Source of the DNA: Paragyromitra xinjiangensis
Taxonomy: Eukaryota > Ascomycota > Pezizomycetes > Pezizales > Discinaceae
DNA length: 64,000 nucleotides
Direction: 5' to 3'
NCBI GenBank assembly: GCA_038503065.1
Contig: JBCAMK010000001.1
Coordinates: 3,038,001 to 3,102,000, forward strand
A model generated the notes under the pieces. It was not told where the DNA came from. It did no database searches and saw only the letters and a list, made by a program, of their open reading frames with translations. Made by a program: the position numbers and the translations under genes. Positions within the stretch are counted from its first letter, which is position 1. Each line of letters begins with the position of its first letter. This document shows, piece by piece, positions 26,501-36,452 of this stretch.

Positions 26501-26882
26501 GCTACAGCCACCGTACATGCAACACCACTATATTCCACTGGTCAGGGAAGGAGAAGAGCCGTATAAACCGGAAGATATCTTAGAGCTTATTTGTCACGAC
26601 CAGGTATATATTATACTCTTTTCTACTTATGTCCCATCACTTTGCTTATTAAGCCAGGTTGTACCCCCATCAATGACATTGGCGACGATACGCTCGCATG
26701 TATGGAAGAGCCATGGTGATGTGGTTTTGCTTTACCGGTTAAAGGGAAATACGGAGGTTGGAAATAGGGCCCTTGAAGTCGCCCAGAGTTCAGCAAGCTC
26801 AACGACGGCAGTGGAGGAGGGTGACAAAGGTTCTGTTTCAACGACTACGACGATTGCAGGTGATGGAATTGCAAGTGTATGA
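23544..26882 (+). CDS. WD40 protein, WDR48/UAF1 (Bun107) family
   Basis: Five exons, 23544..23577, 23646..23718, 23785..26352, 26417..26603 and 26658..26882, encode 1,028 aa. The N-terminal beta-propeller has clear WD repeats: VNSLAVDKQGILYTAGRDG, WVNDLALCHSNTALVSASSD, SDWVASGGLDRKIKLWDL, VRSILVSEQGNVILTASSD and GEVMMWDLLKC. A Ser/Pro-rich linker follows. The C-terminal domain (RLNANRMLRAKKISAYV, then LELICHDQVVPPSMTLATI and HGDVVLLYRLKG) is the ubiquitin-like region typical of WDR48. In animals and fission yeast these proteins bind and activate deubiquitinases (USP1/12/46; Ubp9 with Bun107). The same role here is inferred from the family. The start gives MARKARQRISYVLPLAN, with the first intron after only 34 coding nt. 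The last intron is 54 nt and stop-free in frame. Confidence 0.92.
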
Positions 26883-28191
26883 TTATGATCGCGTTGTTTT
26901 GCTTGTTTGATGTTAGTTTATTTTTGGACTCGGACTTGATTGAAGGTAAGTATTAGTATTGGAAGGAAGTTTTGTTGGGACATTGTGTAGTTTTTGTAAA
27001 TTTGATCGACCTGGGGAGGATTTGCTTGGTGCAACAAAAACAATTCGAAATTCGCATAAGATTCGCTAATAGTTATTCGCAATACAGCCCCAATTGTTTT
27101 ACGTGAGGTACCGTGATGTGGGGATCACATATGGCCCATCAGGGCGCTAGCGATCTAGTGTTCATAGTAGCCGTTCACTTTTTCTCCTCTCTTCTTCACT
27201 AAATCGCCTCCGAATACATGTAGGATACAGCGGCTAACCCCTCTACCTATGTATTCTTCCTGTTTTTGTCTTTCCACCAACCCTACATCTTTAACCCGAA
27301 AGAAACATAATCCGCAGCAGGATCTCATTGTTCACAAGATATCACTCTTATTTTCTAACTCTTAATCTACACCGGGTAGCTCCGAGAGCGGGTAACCAAT
27401 GTTTCACGTTGTCCAAGCGGGGGTTAAATCCCCCATGTATCATATTTTCCGAGGAATTATTGTGGATTTCCTCCTGTCAAATTTCTGTCACTCGCGGTCC
27501 TGCCAGTCTCTGATCGCGATACTGTCGTCAGTGGTTGACAGGGATCGCCGTCCTGCAGGGGATAGCGATTTCAACCGGGGAACCTGAACCAAAACCAGCT
27601 GAACCACAACAGTGAACGGAAGGTAATTGCGGGGTTACTCGACATGTACAGTACCGGTAGGTATGTACCTATCTGTTCTTGGAACAATATTGATTTTCCT
27701 TGATATTGCGTAGTGGAACACTTTTATTTGGCTAACCATTATTTTTTTCCTTGCACTGATCTCTGCAGGCTTTTGATGGAAAAACTGTTCATGTAAAGTG
27801 CAATTCTAGCTATTGCCGGGAGAGTGTTGTTGGTGGGGCAGCAGTGGGATCAGCACTTCAAAGCACAGCTCAGCATCTGGCACTGCATCATGTGAGAGAC
27901 AGTTGAGAGCCCCCTGCACCCAGTTTTCATGCATAGAAAGGGCATGTAAAACCTGAGGAGCCCCCCCGAACAAACCGGAGGACAGGAGGGAGAGACAGAG
28001 GGAACAGGCTGCGGTGTCTGGCATCGTATCTTACTCTATCTCCTGGCCTGCGTCATCAGCCCCCCATCCCCGTCCATTCTACGCAGTGCTTCCATCCATC
28101 CTTCAAGTCGCCTGGAGCACATCGATCACCTTTAGGCCCCCCGTTTTCCTCATCCTCCTGAGGATCATCCTCAAAGCCAACAGCCATTGAG
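26883..28191. other. 1.3-kb region before RhoGEF
   Basis: This stretch contains the WDR48-like 3' end and an unusually long upstream region for the RhoGEF, with CT-rich segments at about 27177-27205 and 28070-28150. Several short upstream ATGs occur. No second gene or RNA gene is supported; a weakly tRNA-like patch at 27375-27435 was rejected. Confidence 0.45.
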
Positions 28192-31100
28192 ATGGCTTCC
28201 CTCTCATCTCCCCCACCGCAGCTCTCACACTGCACACCCTACTGCACCTCCGACCCTGTCCTTGGCCACGTCCTCGTCTTTTATAACCCTCTCTCATCCA
28301 CCTCTCGCATCGAAGCCCATATTCTCACTTGCGCTGGTCTTCAATCCTATCCAAAACTCACACTTTCAACCTCCTCCCCTCTCTATGCAGCTGTCAATCA
28401 CCTTCCACTACAAAAGCAAACCATCGAGAGCTACCGTGGGCTCGCGATCGCAGTCTTGAAATACTTCTCAGAGCTTCCTAAAACCGTCAAAGAGAAGATT
28501 CTACGGTCCAAGTCCAATCTCCCGCAAAATGGAGAGGGTCAAGCTGTCGCGTTCGATGAGATGCATGCTGGAGATCTCGCTGCGCGGTTGAAGGAGGTAG
28601 AAATGGACAGTCTAATTGGGGATATTATGCCCGCATTGAGTGAGCGTTTTGTGAGTTGGCTGGATGTGGATTTGGTTGTCAAGTCGCCGGATGGAAGGGA
28701 AGTGAAGTCGGAGGAGATGCCAGAGGGCATGGAGGAACTATTGAATTACTTCGGGGGTCCGACACATCTGCCATTCACCAAACTTAAACGTGCGGCAAGT
28801 AGGCCGGCATCTGCGAGGCCGAAGGTCAAAATAAATGCTGCTGCATTGGAGCGTGAGTTAGAAGAACTACGATTCACCGAGGCTAACTACGTTGCAAAGT
28901 TGCGGGATCTAATGGACAATCTCGTAATCCCTCTCAGGTCACGGTTAACGCAGAGGAAAGGCGAGAACGGATTCCCTAGTGGAAAGGACCTGGAAGCTTT
29001 GTTCCCATTATGTCTGGACAAGATCCTTGAGGCCAACACAAGATTTCTTGCAGAAGTGGAGCAAGGTGGAATTGAAGAAGTTGGGAAATGTTGCTTGAGG
29101 CGATTCCCAGACTTTAAAGACTGCTACGCAGAATATCTACGAGCTAGCCCAGAATTCTCACACCTATTAGGGAAATTCGCGAAAGACAAACACTCATCCT
29201 TTTCTAAACGAGTTCAGCAGACGGGAGAGCAAAAGCTCAGGTCATTGATCATTGAACCTGTGCAGAGATTACCACGATATACATTGTTAATTGATAATAT
29301 GGTCAACCTACTCCCACTAGATCACCCATCCCTAGTGACGCTCATGGAAGCCCGCGAAATCATTACTGAAATATGCTCTCTCCAATCATCTGATACTGAC
29401 GAGCGCTCCCAAACCACGAAACGGCTCCAGTCAATCATCATATCCTGGCCTTCCACACTCAAGCCTACAGGCCGCCTCATCACTGGAATTGACTTCCTTG
29501 ATATCCTCCCTCCATTCAACGATGCAAGCGCGGAAGCCCTCCCCTCAACTATGCTTCTATTCGCAGACCGGCTCGTGATTCTCCGGCGCCCAAAATCAAC
29601 ATCTATGCAGGCCCGAGCTATCATGGCGGAAATAGACAGACCTGGGGGTGGCGCAATGGGTAACGTCGGTAGTGGAGGTAAGAGGGAAGGTCTGGGGTGC
29701 GATCTGCAATTTGCTGGTTGGGTAGACCTTGCAGATGTTAGAATCGCAGAGAGCGATGACGGGGAGGTTGTATGGATGACATTATCACGGGATCTAAAAG
29801 ATTGCTGGGATGTGCGTGCCGGGGGGATGGGGCTTCGACGGATGCGTCTCCTAAATGCCTATGAGGGACGTGCTACTAAATTCGCTGAGGAAGTCGTTAA
29901 AGCAAAGCTGGAACGCCGGGTATCTAGCAATAGCAAAGGAGTAGTAGGTCTTCGAGAAATCAAATCCGAGGGTCTAGGTCTCTGGAGCTGTGTCTGGGGT
30001 AACGAGGGACGGTATGCCGTTGAGAAGAATAAGGGAGGATTGGTCGTTTATATGGACGACGGCGTGGGAGGTGGAGGTGGTGGAAAGTCAGGGAAGGAAC
30101 TAGCTACGGAAATCGGGAAAAATGGGGTTGATATTGCTGTCAGTGTGGAGGCTATCATGGGGAATAAACTGCGCGTGGAGTTTAGGAGCTGGAATGAGTA
30201 TTCCTCTACAGACACAGTCTCACGGGAGGAATTCCTCCCAGTGTTTACAAAGCGGGTTACGTCCCTGCTTCGGCTCCATTCGTTACCACAGCATCCGCCA
30301 CTGACATCCGCACTGATGTCCGCGAACCGTAAACTGATGAGAGCACTGGGAGTACCGTTTGACGGAGAAAGCAGGTTCAGTAAACTGCGGCCTCCAAGTC
30401 CAGTGAAGTTATTCTCGTCTTTTCTCGGAAACAATAGCTCGCCCAATAGCGTGCCGGGAAGTCCAAGCAGGAACAGGCCAATACTACTGGACCGGATGCA
30501 AAGTCAGATGCTGCCCCCGAAAATGGAGCGGATGCCAAATGTGCTACAAAAACGAGCAACAGTCATAGGAGTCGAAGGTTGGGATGGGCTTGAGGATGCC
30601 AACGAAGACCTGGAAGGGGATGCCAGTATCACCATGGCGAACGAAAGTCCGTTAAAGAGACTAGAAGAGACCTTAGAGGCATTTGTGGCTGCATTGAGGA
30701 TGTTTTCATCCGCAGATGTTGACCTGCAGCCGCTACGAGAAATCTATGGGGTCGATGACGCAGCTGTCGAGGAATTTCTAGAAAATATGATCATCGACCC
30801 GAAAAGCGTCCGCGTAGAAACGGATCTCGGTGTCGATATTGTCTTTGAAGCTTTCCGCCGGTTCCTTCGTGGGGAATGGAGAGATGGTATGGGTCCTGTT
30901 ATTGGGTCTAAAGGTCTAACTGAATTGCAGTCAAAAAGCGAAGAACTGTATCCCGGTGACTTTGAGGATTTCTTCAAGATTTTTGTGCTAGACTGGACGC
31001 CACAGAACAAAAGAGCTTTCCGGACGATCGTAATGCTATTGAGGGCTATGCAGGGCCGTGTACAGGATGCTGATGATAAAGGGTTGCTCACGAAAGCATT

Positions 31101-32841
31101 CACAGAGCTATTGGTCGAGGATGCAGACGCGCTGGAGTTTATGCCACTTGTGGATCGACTAGTCGAGGAAGCGGACAGCTTGTTTAATGGTAATTATAAA
31201 CCTTTTCGCTACGTGGGAAATCGAGCTAATGTAGGGGTCGGAATAGAAACTATGCAAAATGGTGTTGGTATGATGGATGTGAATGGGATTCTCGTAAAGC
31301 GGAATAAGTCTCTTACCAGTGTTGCATATTCCACAACCTCATTGAGAAAGCGTCTTGGGTTAGGTCATAATCCCATGCGGGATCCTTTTAAAGACGGTGA
31401 CGGAAAATCTTCGGTGTGGAGGACATTGAGTAAGAACTCGCGACTAGGCCAGGACACACATAAGGGTCACCTTGCCAGGTCAAAATCGACGGACTATGAC
31501 GCTCGCACTTACGTCCCTCCGAAGAGGCCTTCGTCAAGAGACAGTCCGAACTTATTCAATGCGTTCAGCAATCCCATGTCGTCAGCAGCGCTCACTCCCC
31601 TCCGTCCTCTTTCATCCATCATTGGCTCTCCGAATATGAATCTAGTACCCGATAAACCACTTCCTCCTGGTCCTCCCGACACCCCCGGTGTTGGGCTAAG
31701 GAGAAAGAGAAGAAGTTCCCTGAGTGATCTCACTAATCACCCTGACTACCAACCAATTCTTCCGCCAATGGCCACAACGCCAGACCATCCTGATCCTCTG
31801 CGGATAACACGAACGCCAGACCATCCTGATCCGCTTCGGATAACACGAACACCAGACCATCCTGACCCTCTGCGGATAACACGAACACCAGACCATCCAG
31901 ATCCTCTGCGGATAACAAAGACGCCAGATCATCCCGACCCTTTGCGTATAACACGAACGCCAGACCACCCAGACCCTCTGCGGATAACCCGTACGCCGGA
32001 CCATCCAGATCCCTTAAGACTAACTCGTAGCAATGGATTCCGGGCTCGAAGCCGAACAACCGTAAGCCCTCCCGAAAGGTCAACAACTCCGCCATATTCA
32101 ACATCCACCTCGAACCGCGCTGGTAGTAGACTCGGCAACCATAGCGAGATCCCAACTCGGAGAGGAGCTGCAAGCCCGGGCCCCCAGAGGCTTAAAATGC
32201 AAAGTACCCAGAAACTCCGAGAGCGTCTCTTGAGTGAAAAGCAGGCCATCACCCGCGTCGAAACTAGCTTGCAGCGTGAAATCGATAAAATTGGTGAAGA
32301 GCTATCCATGGCCTCCAGGCTCTCCACACGCGGTGGGGCCCATTCATCTGTTATCAGAGATTTAACCTCACGGGTCTCACAGTTAGAGTCACGAGTTCCC
32401 GTAATCAACGACTTGACGAGCAAACTTGAGATAGTAAAGCAAGATCAAGAGGCTGCACGGAAGGACCATGAAGCGGCAATGGTAAAGAAAGATAAAGAGC
32501 TAGAGGGAATCGAGCAGCTCTGGAATGACTGCCTTAATGAAAATGATGTCATGTTTGAGAGGTTTAATGAAGAGCTGGTGAAAATGAGTGCGGGGCTGAA
32601 GCAAGGGAAAGGGGAGGTTGAGATATTGAAGATTTTGGCAGAGGTTAGGGAGGAACAAGGAAAGTTGAAGAGAGAGAATATGTATGTGCTCCTTCCCTTG
32701 AAGTCTTGGCCGATATGTGGAGAGATGCTAACGGATTGTGTGAATAGGAGGCTTAGAAAGGAAAACAACGCCTTGAGAGCACAAGTAGAGGTGGTGGAAC
32801 TAAAAGAAAGGACTCTTGGAAGTCCGATGCGAGGGGGGTGA
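28192..32841 (+). CDS. Rho guanine-nucleotide exchange factor (DH domain)
   Basis: Two exons, 28192..32681 and 32748..32841, give 1,527 aa starting at MASLSSPPPQ. A Dbl-homology domain lies at about residues 220-410: ELEELRFTEANYVAKLRDLM at its start and the signature LIIEPVQRLPRYTLLIDNMV near its end. This is the catalytic fold that loads GTP on Rho/Rac/Cdc42. A PH-like region probably follows (LPSTMLLFADRLVILRRP). The C-terminal third is Ser/Pro-rich and disordered, holds seven copies of TPDHPDPLRITR (residues about 1196-1279), and ends in a coiled coil with ESRVPVINDLTSKLE and following Lys/Glu-rich heptads. The target GTPase cannot be read from sequence. The only intron has a GCTAAC branch site and is 66 nt with no in-frame stop, so an isoform with 22 extra residues is possible. 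Confidence 0.9.
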   Translation: MASLSSPPPQLSHCTPYCTSDPVLGHVLVFYNPLSSTSRIEAHILTCAGLQSYPKLTLSTSSPLYAAVNHLPLQKQTIESYRGLAIAVLKYFSELPKTVKEKILRSKSNLPQNGEGQAVAFDEMHAGDLAARLKEVEMDSLIGDIMPALSERFVSWLDVDLVVKSPDGREVKSEEMPEGMEELLNYFGGPTHLPFTKLKRAASRPASARPKVKINAAALERELEELRFTEANYVAKLRDLMDNLVIPLRSRLTQRKGENGFPSGKDLEALFPLCLDKILEANTRFLAEVEQGGIEEVGKCCLRRFPDFKDCYAEYLRASPEFSHLLGKFAKDKHSSFSKRVQQTGEQKLRSLIIEPVQRLPRYTLLIDNMVNLLPLDHPSLVTLMEAREIITEICSLQSSDTDERSQTTKRLQSIIISWPSTLKPTGRLITGIDFLDILPPFNDASAEALPSTMLLFADRLVILRRPKSTSMQARAIMAEIDRPGGGAMGNVGSGGKREGLGCDLQFAGWVDLADVRIAESDDGEVVWMTLSRDLKDCWDVRAGGMGLRRMRLLNAYEGRATKFAEEVVKAKLERRVSSNSKGVVGLREIKSEGLGLWSCVWGNEGRYAVEKNKGGLVVYMDDGVGGGGGGKSGKELATEIGKNGVDIAVSVEAIMGNKLRVEFRSWNEYSSTDTVSREEFLPVFTKRVTSLLRLHSLPQHPPLTSALMSANRKLMRALGVPFDGESRFSKLRPPSPVKLFSSFLGNNSSPNSVPGSPSRNRPILLDRMQSQMLPPKMERMPNVLQKRATVIGVEGWDGLEDANEDLEGDASITMANESPLKRLEETLEAFVAALRMFSSADVDLQPLREIYGVDDAAVEEFLENMIIDPKSVRVETDLGVDIVFEAFRRFLRGEWRDGMGPVIGSKGLTELQSKSEELYPGDFEDFFKIFVLDWTPQNKRAFRTIVMLLRAMQGRVQDADDKGLLTKAFTELLVEDADALEFMPLVDRLVEEADSLFNGNYKPFRYVGNRANVGVGIETMQNGVGMMDVNGILVKRNKSLTSVAYSTTSLRKRLGLGHNPMRDPFKDGDGKSSVWRTLSKNSRLGQDTHKGHLARSKSTDYDARTYVPPKRPSSRDSPNLFNAFSNPMSSAALTPLRPLSSIIGSPNMNLVPDKPLPPGPPDTPGVGLRRKRRSSLSDLTNHPDYQPILPPMATTPDHPDPLRITRTPDHPDPLRITRTPDHPDPLRITRTPDHPDPLRITKTPDHPDPLRITRTPDHPDPLRITRTPDHPDPLRLTRSNGFRARSRTTVSPPERSTTPPYSTSTSNRAGSRLGNHSEIPTRRGAASPGPQRLKMQSTQKLRERLLSEKQAITRVETSLQREIDKIGEELSMASRLSTRGGAHSSVIRDLTSRVSQLESRVPVINDLTSKLEIVKQDQEAARKDHEAAMVKKDKELEGIEQLWNDCLNENDVMFERFNEELVKMSAGLKQGKGEVEILKILAEVREEQGKLKRENMYVLLPLKSWPICGEMLTDCVNRRLRKENNALRAQVEVVELKERTLGSPMRGG
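31777..32028 (+). repeat. Seven 36-bp tandem repeats inside the RhoGEF
   Basis: Seven back-to-back 36-bp units encode TPDHPDPLRITR, with one TK variant and a diverged last copy ending LRLTR. Third-position changes vary between copies while the peptide is kept. The array is an exact multiple of three and keeps the frame. Confidence 0.97.
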
Positions 32842-33480
32842 AAGGTTTATCTTTTCTTGTTATTCATTCGATTTGATTTTACCGGCGCAGTATCAATCGG
32901 CAGATGGAAGGTTGCGAAAACGGGTTGCGTTTCTTTTTTTGTTTCGATATCTGATATCTCTGTAAAAGCTACGGGTGGTTCCGGGGTGGACTATTTTTTG
33001 CAGGCGTATTTTTGACTTCTTTTCCGCCTTTTTTCATTTTGGTTTGTATGATTAGCACAGTGGACGAGTAGATGCCATTGACCCCGGCTGGAACACCCTG
33101 GAGTACAAGGTTTGAAGAGTCTCATTTCGGGAGTGCGGAGGCCGAGAGTGATTACTGGTGATGAAAAGCGAATGGACCCGAACACGAGGATAACCTTGTC
33201 TCCACTTAGTTAAGCTTAACTGGGCCATCGGAAGCGAGGGTTAGGTCACCCCCCAACCTGCAGGAACAGCAAACCAACAACGAACGCCCCTAAACTTTCT
33301 TTCCCTCTCTTCCGAAGCAAGTTTCTTGAGTGTCCATCTCTCTGCGCACCACCCTCGTCACCATTTACGTCAATCCCTCTACCCTATATCTTAGATCTTT
33401 CTCACAGAGCATCTCAGCACTCCACAAAAAATTAAACTACAACCAACCAAGATAAAATCAAAGAAATAAAGCCTTGAAAC
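32842..33480. other. RhoGEF-SVF1 intergenic
   Basis: No coding frame is supported. The last 180 bases before SVF1 are CT-rich and then A-rich, as expected of a fungal promoter and leader. Confidence 0.5.
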
Positions 33481-34916
33481 ATGTTCTCCTGGGTCAAAAA
33501 TACCGCTCAGTCATCGTACGGTTTTTCTATACATTCCTCTCACCTAGATAGTTTACTGATTTTTGCTTCTTTTGTTTCGTTTAGCATGTCCGCGGCACTC
33601 GGAACCGCGGAACCGATATACGGACCCTCAGCTCTCCGCTCCGTCGCCGTACAGGAATCAGAGAACCCGACCCACGAGCTCACCAGAGATGACTTGAAAT
33701 GGCATAAGATGGACACAACGAGCGCAGAAACGCAGACATTCTATCTAGTAGCTGATTCGGGACACCATGGGCTCGTGCAGGTTATTTATTCGAATGTTGC
33801 GTAAGTAGTGGGCTGATCTTAACATCTCTTTTCGCGCCTCCCACGCTGACAATCGGAGGTGGGGTACAGAAATCTGCATGTTACAGTCCAGCTTAGTACA
33901 AAAATCTTCTATCCCGACGGCAAGATCCTCTGGTCTTCCAAGCCTCTGTCCAACCACGAGTTCGACGAAACAAAGCACAGTCTCTATGCGGATGATATCG
34001 CCGTACTTTTGTCTGAAGATGGCACCTGTTATACTATCAGATCCGTCGTTGACCCCACCGTCATTATCGACCTAACCGTCACACAAATCGCCCCGGGATT
34101 CAAAATCGGGAAAGACGGAAAGTCCTTCTTCGGAACAGACCCCTCAAACCCTTGGGGCGCAATCCGACATGTGTTCTGGCCAAGGAACAAGCTGGAGGGA
34201 TCCATCAAGGTGAATGGCGAGAAAATCGATTTTAAAGGATCTGCGATGTACGTGATGGCCCTGCAGGGGATGAAGCCGCATCATGCTGGTACGTTTTTTC
34301 TTTAATATCAAAATTGGGTCCGGGTCACGGATGGTCTAGGGGGAGGCTTATTGGGTGCTCGGGGCGATTTCTAGCTGCCAAGTGGAATTTCGTCAACTTC
34401 CAAGGACCGAAATATTCCGCCGTCATGATGGAGTTTATCACCCCACCTTCATACGGGACTACCACAGTCAACGTAGCTGGTATCGCAACAGATTCAGAGA
34501 TCGTCTTTGCAAGCACCAAGGGAAGCGCAACACATACAGCATCCAAACATGATGAGGTCGCTGATTGGCCGGAACCGACGTCAGCGAAGTTTGTATGGAA
34601 TGGGACGACCAAGGATGGAAAGGCTATTCAGGCGACAATTGAGGGGCTGCTGGGTGACAGGCTTGACCGAGTTGATGTCATGACAGAGGTGCCAGCGTTT
34701 CTCAAGAAGATTGCCGGGGGTGTTGCGGGAACAAGGCCATATATCTATCAGGTTTGTTTTGGGCCCCTAATTAACCATGACTATGGGTAGAAGCGCTGAC
34801 GAAGGTCAATTCCTCTGTAGTTTCATAAGCCGATGACGCTTAAGATGAAGATCGGCGATGAGGTCATAGAGGAAGAAGGAAAATTCTTTTATGAATCGAC
34901 TTTCATCTCTGCATAA
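33481..34916 (+). CDS. SVF1: Survival factor 1 (Svf1) family protein
   Basis: Five exons, 33481..33515, 33585..33800, 33870..34288, 34375..34751 and 34821..34916, give 380 aa. Svf1 proteins are lipocalin-like and in yeast move ceramide from ER to Golgi and protect against oxidative stress and cold; activity here is inferred from the family. Family landmarks are the N-terminal MFSWVKN helix, [85 protein letters not shown] and the closing [15 protein letters not shown]. The first intron falls after just 35 coding nt. Joining at TCATC/C restores reading into [10 protein letters not shown]. Confidence 0.93.
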
Positions 34917-35545
34917 GTTTAGATTATTGTTTCTGGGGGAATATGATGGATTTGGATGTTTCGATATAATGATTATGCCTGTTTTCTGTTTTTTTTCTCT
35001 CTTGTTATCTGTTTTGGTACGCATAATGAAGATAATTATGAAGGGAAGAGGAGAGGGAGGTTTAAGGAATACTTTTGTTCTAGTCTTTTTGACTATCTAA
35101 TAATGCCACCATCGTTAGGTTGGTAGATATGAATACATGTACTCTACTCTATTAAACAGTAAATTATCAATTATCATACAGCTCCAAAAGTTCGAGCCTT
35201 TTACTTTAGGCAGACCCGCGATCGCGGTCATCCGCAGCATGCCGTTAGCGCTCGCTTGTGGTGGGGGTGGCGACGGGGATCCTCAAAGCGCGTCTTTGTC
35301 ACTGAAGGATCACCATGGGTTCCTCCTACGTCGTCTACAACACTTAGTTTCAGTTAGAGTCGTGCTCCTTCTCACCCTCCTTCTCCTTCACCATCACCTT
35401 CACCACCACCACCACCACCACCACCACCGGCGGATCGATCAACTCAAGTAACGCAAACGCAAACGCTTACACGCGTGTGTAAACACTACTTGTCGCCACC
35501 CGTTGACACTAGAACAAGCTACGGTAACGGGCTATTCCATCAGCA
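34917..35545. other. SVF1-H4 variant intergenic
   Basis: AT-rich SVF1 3' sequence is followed by the upstream region of the histone H4 variant, including a CAC microsatellite. No coding frame is credible. Confidence 0.5.
35401..35428 (+). repeat. (CAC)n microsatellite
   Basis: Nine CAC units lie in a wider CACCAT/CTTCAC-rich patch about 120 bp upstream of the H4 variant start codon. It is non-coding in the gene models proposed here. Confidence 0.95.
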
Positions 35546-36452
35546 ATGGCACCCACACCACGGCGGTCTTCTGCAATCGCGGGACCTAGCAGTGCTACGA
35601 CTAACAGGAGTGGTGGGCTTGGGAGGGGGCTCGGCAAGCAGGGTTTTGGTGGGAAGACCGGAGTTGGAGGCAAGGGGCTTGGAAAGGGCATCGGGAGAGC
35701 CAAGCGGCATAGAAAGATCATGAAAGATACGGTTCATGGGATTAGTACGTTCTCTATTTTATTTTCCCCACCCTTTAGAGCGTTGGATATGTTTTTGCGT
35801 AAGAGAAGAAGCTGATGTCAATTATACAGCTAAGTCGGATATTCGGTATGTTTCTCGCTTTCCACGGTTATGTTTAGGGGTCAAGGTAGAGGATAGGAAT
35901 GGGAGGGTGCTGTTTGTTTGTTTGCTGACTGGAGTGAAACAACTGATAGTCGTCTTGCTCGCCGTGGAGGCGTTAAACGCATCTCTGCTCCAATCTACGA
36001 GGATGCTCGCCTTGCCCTAGTGTCTCATCTCAAGGCAGTATGTAGTTCCCTAGCTGGGTTTTGTTCGGGCTCATGGGCTGATAAGAAATTTACTTAGATC
36101 CTTGGCGATTGTGTGATCTACCTCGAGCATGCGAACAGAAAGACGGTTACTGTGACTGATGTATGCATCTTTTTTGTTTCTCTCTTTGTCTCATATTGCT
36201 GGAGGTTGCTAATGTTTTATGTTTTAGGTCATTTTCGCTCTCAAGAGGGTATGCTTTTCCACTACTTAACCCGTAGAATTTCTTCCCCATAGTATTGTTC
36301 TGTTGCTAACATTATTTCCTCCTACTTCCAGATCGGGAGGCCCATTTACGGTTTGTTGCCCTTCCTATTTCCTTGTCCGTTTAGAACTCTAGCTAATGTT
36401 TGCACTTACTCTTACAGGATTCGATGCGGACACCTACCGCCCAAAGAAGTAA
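35546..36452 (+). CDS. Divergent histone H4 variant
   Basis: Seven exons, 35546..35744, 35830..35845, 35950..36037, 36098..36160, 36228..36248, 36332..36350 and 36418..36452, give 146 aa. The histone fold is unmistakable: AKRHRKIMKDTVHGITKSDI, RRLARRGGVKRIS, EHANRKTVTVTDVIFALKR and YGF. By my alignment to remembered canonical H4, 53 of 87 residues from H4 A15 to G101 match, very low for H4. Kept residues include H4 K16, K20, K31, K44, S47, K79, K91 and R92 (offset 37 here). Changed ones include K59 to Val, R67 to Gly, K77 to Asn and Y88 to Phe. The tail is longer by about 37 residues and repeats G-L-G-K/R motifs. The C-terminus ends DADTYRPKK, not GG. An H4 variant (hH4v) has been described in Neurospora crassa; whether this is its orthologue needs alignment. 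Canonical fungal H4 genes have few introns; this one has six. Confidence 0.93.

Noticed and set aside
27375..27435. tRNA-like patch with TAGCTCCGAGAGC and GGGGGTTAAATCCCCC
   Set aside because: The T-arm-like hairpin is attractive, but the loop lacks TTC, the D-arm loop would be three bases, and no 7-bp acceptor stem can be formed.
31696..32173. Long antisense frames over the RhoGEF tandem repeat
   Set aside because: They are mirror products of the 36-bp repeat; the + strand frame has the DH domain and conserved context.
33516..33584. SVF1 starting without its first intron
   Set aside because: Reading through gives a hydrophobic insert absent from the family; the GTACGG..TTTAG intron restores MFSWVKN to GTAEPIYGP.
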